Assembly (NCBI GenBank): GCA_002731825.1
Contig: PCCS01000044.1
Location: 1 to 37,326 of the forward strand
Origin: Myxococcales bacterium
GTDB lineage: Bacteria; Myxococcota_A; Bradymonadia; UBA7976; UBA1532
Direction of reading: 5' to 3'
DNA: 37,326 bases
Shown piece after piece: positions 33,901 to 37,326 of the stretch. Below the pieces are notes generated by a model, which was not told the origin of the DNA, searched no databases, and was given only the letters and a program-made list of their open reading frames with translations. Each line of letters opens with the position of its first letter. Position 1 is the first letter of the stretch. The position numbers were made by a program, and so were the translations under genes.

Positions 33901-35128
33901 GAACAATACTGAGAATGCCTGCGTTGAGTTGCTCCACGGTCGCATTTGTGACCTGCAAACATAAGGCGCCAGAGTTAAAGAACGCCCATGAAAAGTGCTC
34001 GGCAAAGACTCGAGTTAGGCCGATACCCAAATGGTAATCTCGCTCTAAGAGGTCCATGTTACCACTGAGTAAATCGGACCGTTCGGGCTGAATAATCTCT
34101 GGTTGACTGGTCTGTGGAACGCAGCGATTACGACTGCTCCGAGCACCACCGACCATACCGATTGAAATCCCGTCCGCTTCCACGGTCGCGTAACTTCCGA
34201 TCACCGCGAGATATTCGATCAATGCTGTCAATCCAGGTGTGACCTGCTCGGTCAGTGACCCGACATCAAGTTCACCATCAAGCCCCAATTTGGTCGCAAC
34301 ACAGCCTCCGCTGGGCAGCCGACATTGTCCATCAACACATGATGCGCCTTGGTTGGTTGGACATTCGAGATCGTCGACGCATGCACGACAGGTGAAATCT
34401 TCGACAAAACCGCGTAATTGGTCAGACAATAACCCGTCGATAAAACCCTGAATCGCATCGAATATAAAATCCCTAATGAATGGGAAATTAATCACGAAAC
34501 TAAGACCGTCGCAGACCCAACCAAGTAGGCCGCCCGTCCCCTCCAATCGAACATCAATATCACTTAACTCATACTGGACCTGGTCGTTGAGGGAGAACGA
34601 TAGAAAGCGCTCTGGTTCAGGCGTCAGTAATGTGAGCGGTAAGCCCACCTCAAATCCCGCTCCATCGATAGCGATTTCACAGGCAGCGATCGGGTCTGCT
34701 TGGATCGGTATTCGAGTGGATAACTGGTCAAACTCAATGGTCGCAGTTAAGCGATTGGGTTCTTGTGCGCCCAGGTCGACTCGGCGAATGGCAATATTAA
34801 GATTACAGCCTAAACCGCCCTCTGGACACATCTCAGAGTTGCAGAATCCATATTCGATACCAATGGTCTCTCCCTCATCGCCGGGCAAGCATATATTGAG
34901 TCCATCATCTGGAAGAAGCTCTGCTAAGACCGGCTCAAGATTATCCTCTAAGAAGGCCAAACCTGACTGAGTGACACGCAATTGTGCAGCGTTATATATG
35001 CGGTCTTTAGCCGGAAAGTTACCGGGCCCCTGGTCACATCCAGAACACCCTGTCGACTGCCCACAGGCAGCGAGCATCGACACGAGTAAGGTTCCGCGAA
35101 GCGCTGTAATGGCCATTTTATAATTCAC
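30962..35128 (-). CDS. Very long lipoprotein frame: two-lobed BPI/TULIP-like protein joined to a Cys-rich beta-propeller lipoprotein
   Basis: 1388 codons without a stop. Residues 1-22: lipoprotein signal ending LAAC (lipid Cys22). Residues 45-245 and 285-590 look like two TULIP / BPI-type lobes (LRVTQSGLAFLEDNLEPVLA; WAFFNSGALCLQV; LWIDFHVF; LPDLLGFQLDLQERAITSID), separated by a Cys-rich insert (CRACVDDLEC). Residues 600-780 look Ig-like. Residues 795-825 are a MYXO-CTERM-like tail: GGCECD, a hydrophobic helix, KPRRR. At 831 an internal ATG with GGAG upstream starts a second lipoprotein (LVLMGC, Cys845), Cys-rich to about 985, then a WD-like/propeller series (GQWPSITVDGDGRPGIAYRI). It starts at GTG 35128 (GGGGA upstream). 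The family similarity is my reading; the two halves could be two genes joined by a missing or shifted base. Confidence 0.72.
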   Translation of the reverse strand: MNYKMAITALRGTLLVSMLAACGQSTGCSGCDQGPGNFPAKDRIYNAAQLRVTQSGLAFLEDNLEPVLAELLPDDGLNICLPGDEGETIGIEYGFCNSEMCPEGGLGCNLNIAIRRVDLGAQEPNRLTATIEFDQLSTRIPIQADPIAACEIAIDGAGFEVGLPLTLLTPEPERFLSFSLNDQVQYELSDIDVRLEGTGGLLGWVCDGLSFVINFPFIRDFIFDAIQGFIDGLLSDQLRGFVEDFTCRACVDDLECPTNQGASCVDGQCRLPSGGCVATKLGLDGELDVGSLTEQVTPGLTALIEYLAVIGSYATVEADGISIGMVGGARSSRNRCVPQTSQPEIIQPERSDLLSGNMDLLERDYHLGIGLTRVFAEHFSWAFFNSGALCLQVTNATVEQLNAGILSIVLPNLADLAGNPNAPIAITMAPQQVPQAIFGENRFEIDEDGTRQLIDPAIRLLIPELWIDFHVFMDDRWVRIFSLHTNVDLPLGLDFTPDNEIIPILGDIASGLTDLRTANGGIMQDDPELLASLLPTILNLFVGDLASGLLTPIALPDLLGFQLDLQERAITSIDGGSILAIFARLRSTADQQANLASVDTEIQHVEFRDLQTSQFRAAGLDTYKQIELFVDVDAIDSRLDESIHEYSWRLDEGTWSAFQTGSTLTIRHPSLLLQGAHSLEVRARRADDYRTLDPTPSVHDFVIDTIPPMLSVNRSDGEVIIDVSDLISEQDHIQVEYELSHGLWIRTDDRVLSIDASATVAIRATDEAGMSTTVVVEGRTDALIGRPAPGERNPAGGCECDQSGDPNSAVWMCLIILGLFKPRRRLNGAEMAILLAIGALVLMGCDDSSGASQDRDQDGGVVDELCNESEACENQNQFCRSGLCQPIGCSDEADCADLSCGDEAAPVCDDRGLCRCQPFCADGCAGDEYCCISDNTCRDLPDECAQLECQLGDVERVEFVSEGDPLACDDETWNCYCEPTPAVPLGVVGRYSSITAVDDQIWVSAYADTYGDLVVGRYRPNGDILWQWVDGLPTDSEPQLNPSGPRGGVVENGPDVGLYTALVSGLDGVLHVVYYDADNQALKYALGRPDSDIYAWTSLTLDSMGDAGQWPSITVDGDGRPGIAYRISDLDGVSQVRFLQASSAQPDQRDDWGEPYVLHERPLDPDQMDFGTYPEGTGLFTTQARTPDGGVMVAWYDRSVGQLYAISQDADGFTDAIVLAGWESDSDGLRGDMGANVDLTINEEGQTYLCFQDGQTDSLRFLSPELDLSEWVDDGVWLDVGGRGHSVHVVGEDCNIELDTDGQPLIVYQDSTMQALLMRRRTRLSPDGNARTWSGRQSLRGDSDRFTGSHGFYIATTRLGNRLYVAHFVYRNHVEPARSGLEIFSVEL
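32636..32663 (-). other. Junction of the two lipoprotein halves: internal start with SD and closed alternative frames
   Basis: Reading the minus strand, the MYXO-CTERM-like tail (KPRRR) is followed by LNGAE and then an ATG (32636-32638) preceded by GGAG five bases upstream. The two other frames both stop here: TAG at 32661-32663 and TGA at 32650-32652. A one-base indel just upstream would therefore end the first protein right after the Arg cluster, as MYXO-CTERM proteins normally do, and the next gene would start at the ATG. Either a true fusion or a frameshift / sequencing difference. Confidence 0.7.
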
Positions 35129-35422
35129 TCACTCATCCCCTATACCGTGCCTGGTCATGTCAACCGCAGATTGCTTACGGTACTAAACGTGCAGATATTG
35201 AGTCGATGTTAGACGCACAACACCGTGCCGAAAAGGAATAAATATAGGCGCTGGTCAATGGGGTCTGATTCGGTATGTTCTTATGCTGGCAAAAATGGCG
35301 TCAGACGCAGGGTTCATGCTGTCTTTGTGTGACTATTGGAACCGATCCTTGCCCAGAGCTGCAAGCTCGACTAGATTCAAGTAAGAAAAGGGATCTCGAC
35401 TCAGTCATGTTAGTTAAGCGTA
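35129..35422. other. Divergent intergenic region, no gene seen
   Basis: About 294 bp between the lipoprotein start (minus) and the kinase start (plus). I see no open frame with a start and SD, no tRNA and no inverted repeat of note. Short frames (for example one ending TAA near 35241) lack a supported start. It should hold promoters for both neighbours; one candidate is listed separately. Confidence 0.7.
35349..35377 (+). promoter_or_regulatory. Candidate promoter for the Ser/Thr kinase
   Basis: TTGCCC (35349-35354), 17 bp, TAGATT (35372-35377), about 46 bases before GTG 35423. Four of six matches in each box with ideal spacing; moderate support only. Confidence 0.35.
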
Positions 35423-37326
35423 GTGGTTAATCATCCCCGTCTAGGGCCATACGAACTGATAAAACGCATCGGCTACGGCGGTATGGCAGAGATCTATCTC
35501 GCCCGGACCAGTGGGATAGGTGGCTTCGAAAAGCTGCTGGCTCTTAAATTAATCCACAGCAAATACGCTCAAGATCAAGAATTCATAGACATGCTGATCG
35601 ATGAGGCAAAAATTGCTGTGCAACTCAGTCACGTCAATGTCTGCCAAATCTTTGATTTGGGCTGTGTGGGCGATCGGTTCTTTATCGCAATGGAGTTTGT
35701 GGATGGCCAGGACGTCTACCAAATGCTTGTGGAGGGGTCTGAAAAAGACACTCTCATGCCCTTTGATCTGGTGGCTTTCATCGGACGGGAAGTGGCTGCC
35801 GGCCTTGAGTATGCGCATACAAAAAAGGATCAGTACGGGCGCCCGTTAAATCTGATCCATAGAGATATTAGTCCGCAAAATGTTCTCGTGTCATTCGATG
35901 GCCAAGTGAAGCTTGTTGATTTTGGCATTGCGAAGGCGAGTCAACGACGCCAAGAAACAGAAAGCGGGGTAATTAAAGGTAAATTCTACTACATGTCACC
36001 CGAGCAGGCATGGGGCGATCCGTTAGACCCTAGAAGCGATGTATTTAGTTGCGGTATTTGCCTCTATGAAATGCTCTGCGGACAAATGCTGTATAATGAA
36101 GATGATCCTTTGGTCCTTCTTGATAAAGTCCGACGAGCGGATATTCCACCCATACGCGAAACCCGATCGAACGTGCCGGCAGAACTGGAAAGAATCATAC
36201 TGAAAGCATTGGCTCGGGAACGGGACGAGCGCTACGCTGATGCTGGCCAATTAAAATCAGACCTCTCCTCATTTCTGTATGGTCGGTGGCCTGGCTTCCA
36301 GAGACATCAATTGGGCGAGTACGCCCAATCTTTGGCTGGAACCAAGGGCTTCGTCATGGAATTACCATCCGACGACCCACCCACAACGCGAACTGATCTA
36401 GACGACGATGATACGATCATGAAGCTTGATGAGTACGACCACACTCAGGGGCAAAGCGTGATTTTTGCCCTAGGAGATATCCCCAAAGTACTCGATACAA
36501 GTGACGATGATGCCGTTCAATCCGCGCCGCATAAGCGACAGGCGCCCACGCTCAATGAGGTTGCGCCGGACGCAGACTATACATCCGAATCAGGATGCGA
36601 TGGCTGGGCCGACCTGGGTGAGAAAACCGAACTGCTTGACGTGTCTTATTTTGAGACCAGTGCCGACCTCCCCGCAACTGGTGAAATTGAGGCCCGTGGC
36701 GATGAACGTGAGGAAACTAAGCTTTTCTCGGTGGTCTCAGGTCCAGGAGCAGATTCACTGGTCCCGCCAAAAAATGAACCCGTACCAGACAAAGAGCCAA
36801 TTATCGACACATCTGAATTCATCAGACCAAGCCCAGCTAAATCAAGGCGCGCGCCACCAGTGGACGCGGGACACGAGTTGAGTGGAAATCGACAACACAC
36901 ACCGTCACCAGAGCAGCTAAAGCCTGCCCGTACTCCACCGAAGCAGACGCCGGTCAAAGCTCAAGGTTCAAAACCACTCCCGGATTTGAGGTTTGACAAA
37001 AAGATTCAACGACAAGCGAGCTGGAAGACTCTTGTGAGAAAACTGGCCTCACCGAGTGGCATTTCATTCATCATCATCTTACTCTTGCTCGGCTATGGAC
37101 TCTATCGGGTTTTAGCCGGTATCGGCTATTCCAGTTCGACTGTTGCGACTTTAAAAATCAGTTCATTTCCTGAGGGCGCGCGCGTCTATTTGGATGGCAT
37201 CGATAGCCAACTCCAAACGGAGGTCAGTATAAGCGACTTGCAGGCGGGACGGCGCTATAAGCTTCGATTAGACCTGCCCGGGTATGTCTCACATCTCGAA
37301 AATGTCGACATGGATGGACCCGTCGG
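35423..37326 (+). CDS. Ser/Thr protein kinase with transmembrane helix and PEGA domain (partial, runs off the window)
   Basis: The frame starts at GTG 35423 (an in-frame TAG at 35411 blocks anything earlier) and is still open at the window end. The Hanks-type kinase domain (about 8-290) is complete: IGYGGMAEIYLA, Lys42, Glu61, LIHRDISPQNVLV, LVDFGIAKA, YYMSPEQ. A long acidic and Pro-rich linker follows (DDDDTIMKLDEY, TPSPEQLKP), then one membrane helix (FIIILLLLGYGLYRVL, about 545-560) and a PEGA domain (SSFPEGARVYLDG) on the outer side, truncated here. In the family this kinase phosphorylates Ser/Thr, often feeding FHA proteins such as the two in this window. The SD is weak. Confidence 0.93.
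   Translation, partial: MVNHPRLGPYELIKRIGYGGMAEIYLARTSGIGGFEKLLALKLIHSKYAQDQEFIDMLIDEAKIAVQLSHVNVCQIFDLGCVGDRFFIAMEFVDGQDVYQMLVEGSEKDTLMPFDLVAFIGREVAAGLEYAHTKKDQYGRPLNLIHRDISPQNVLVSFDGQVKLVDFGIAKASQRRQETESGVIKGKFYYMSPEQAWGDPLDPRSDVFSCGICLYEMLCGQMLYNEDDPLVLLDKVRRADIPPIRETRSNVPAELERIILKALARERDERYADAGQLKSDLSSFLYGRWPGFQRHQLGEYAQSLAGTKGFVMELPSDDPPTTRTDLDDDDTIMKLDEYDHTQGQSVIFALGDIPKVLDTSDDDAVQSAPHKRQAPTLNEVAPDADYTSESGCDGWADLGEKTELLDVSYFETSADLPATGEIEARGDEREETKLFSVVSGPGADSLVPPKNEPVPDKEPIIDTSEFIRPSPAKSRRAPPVDAGHELSGNRQHTPSPEQLKPARTPPKQTPVKAQGSKPLPDLRFDKKIQRQASWKTLVRKLASPSGISFIIILLLLGYGLYRVLAGIGYSSSTVATLKISSFPEGARVYLDGIDSQLQTEVSISDLQAGRRYKLRLDLPGYVSHLENVDMDGPV

Noticed and set aside
35130..35242. Short frame ending TAA near 35241 in the lipoprotein-kinase gap
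   Set aside because: It has no start codon with SD near its beginning and no recognisable product.

Overview
The window looks like chromosomal DNA from a deltaproteobacterium in the Myxococcota / Bradymonadales range. This is inferred from content, not from a search. The pointers are a dnaG-rpoD pair followed by a CAU tRNA, FHA and DUF4388 (PATAN) proteins, a Ser/Thr kinase with a PEGA domain, Cys-rich lipoproteins, a MYXO-CTERM-like tail, an S41 protease with long C-terminal additions, PhaR, and many convergent or overlapping gene ends. Base composition is moderate (about half GC), and GTG and TTG starts are common.

Positions 1-1447 hold a tyrosine recombinase pointing at the 3' end of ssrA, so the left edge is probably the end of an integrative element lodged beside the tmRNA gene. 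Positions 1448-7421 form one minus-strand block of core information genes: dnaG, rpoD, a CAU tRNA (probably tRNA-Ile2), a coiled-coil C4 zinc-ribbon protein, rnpB, smpB and ssrA.

Positions 7519-18520 carry an orphan 303-aa protein, an FHA-DUF4388 regulator, a HEAT-repeat protein with a degenerate cyclophilin domain, tatA, a coupled pair (a DUF3426-like membrane protein and a repeat protein), phaR, an outer-membrane barrel, pssA with an overlapping degenerate HD-GYP-like protein, and a TPR lipoprotein. Positions 18524-25272 carry a DUF423 membrane protein coupled to a large S41/PDZ protease, a single-domain response regulator, a membrane FHA protein and a polytopic membrane protein. Positions 25421-30951 carry comEC, an ECF sigma factor with an overlapping candidate anti-sigma gene, and a divergent Slt70-type lytic transglycosylase whose start touches the sigma start.

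Positions 30962-35128 are the most unusual part. One uninterrupted 1388-codon frame reads as two secreted lipoproteins joined end to end. The first is a lipoprotein whose two halves resemble the two lobes of BPI-type (TULIP) lipid-binding proteins and which ends in a MYXO-CTERM-like tail. The second begins at an internal ATG with its own Shine-Dalgarno sequence and lipobox and is Cys-rich followed by a likely beta-propeller. The window ends inside a Ser/Thr kinase with a transmembrane segment and a PEGA domain (35423 onward).

Several intergenic regions hold sigma-70-like promoters with a good TTGACA box, about 17 bp spacing and a loose TAnnnT -10 box. I found no CRISPR array, insertion sequence or rRNA. 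The best candidates for something undescribed are the TULIP-like lipoprotein and its fusion junction, followed by the sigma / anti-sigma / transglycosylase locus and the degenerate-enzyme proteins (cyclophilin-like and HD-GYP-like).
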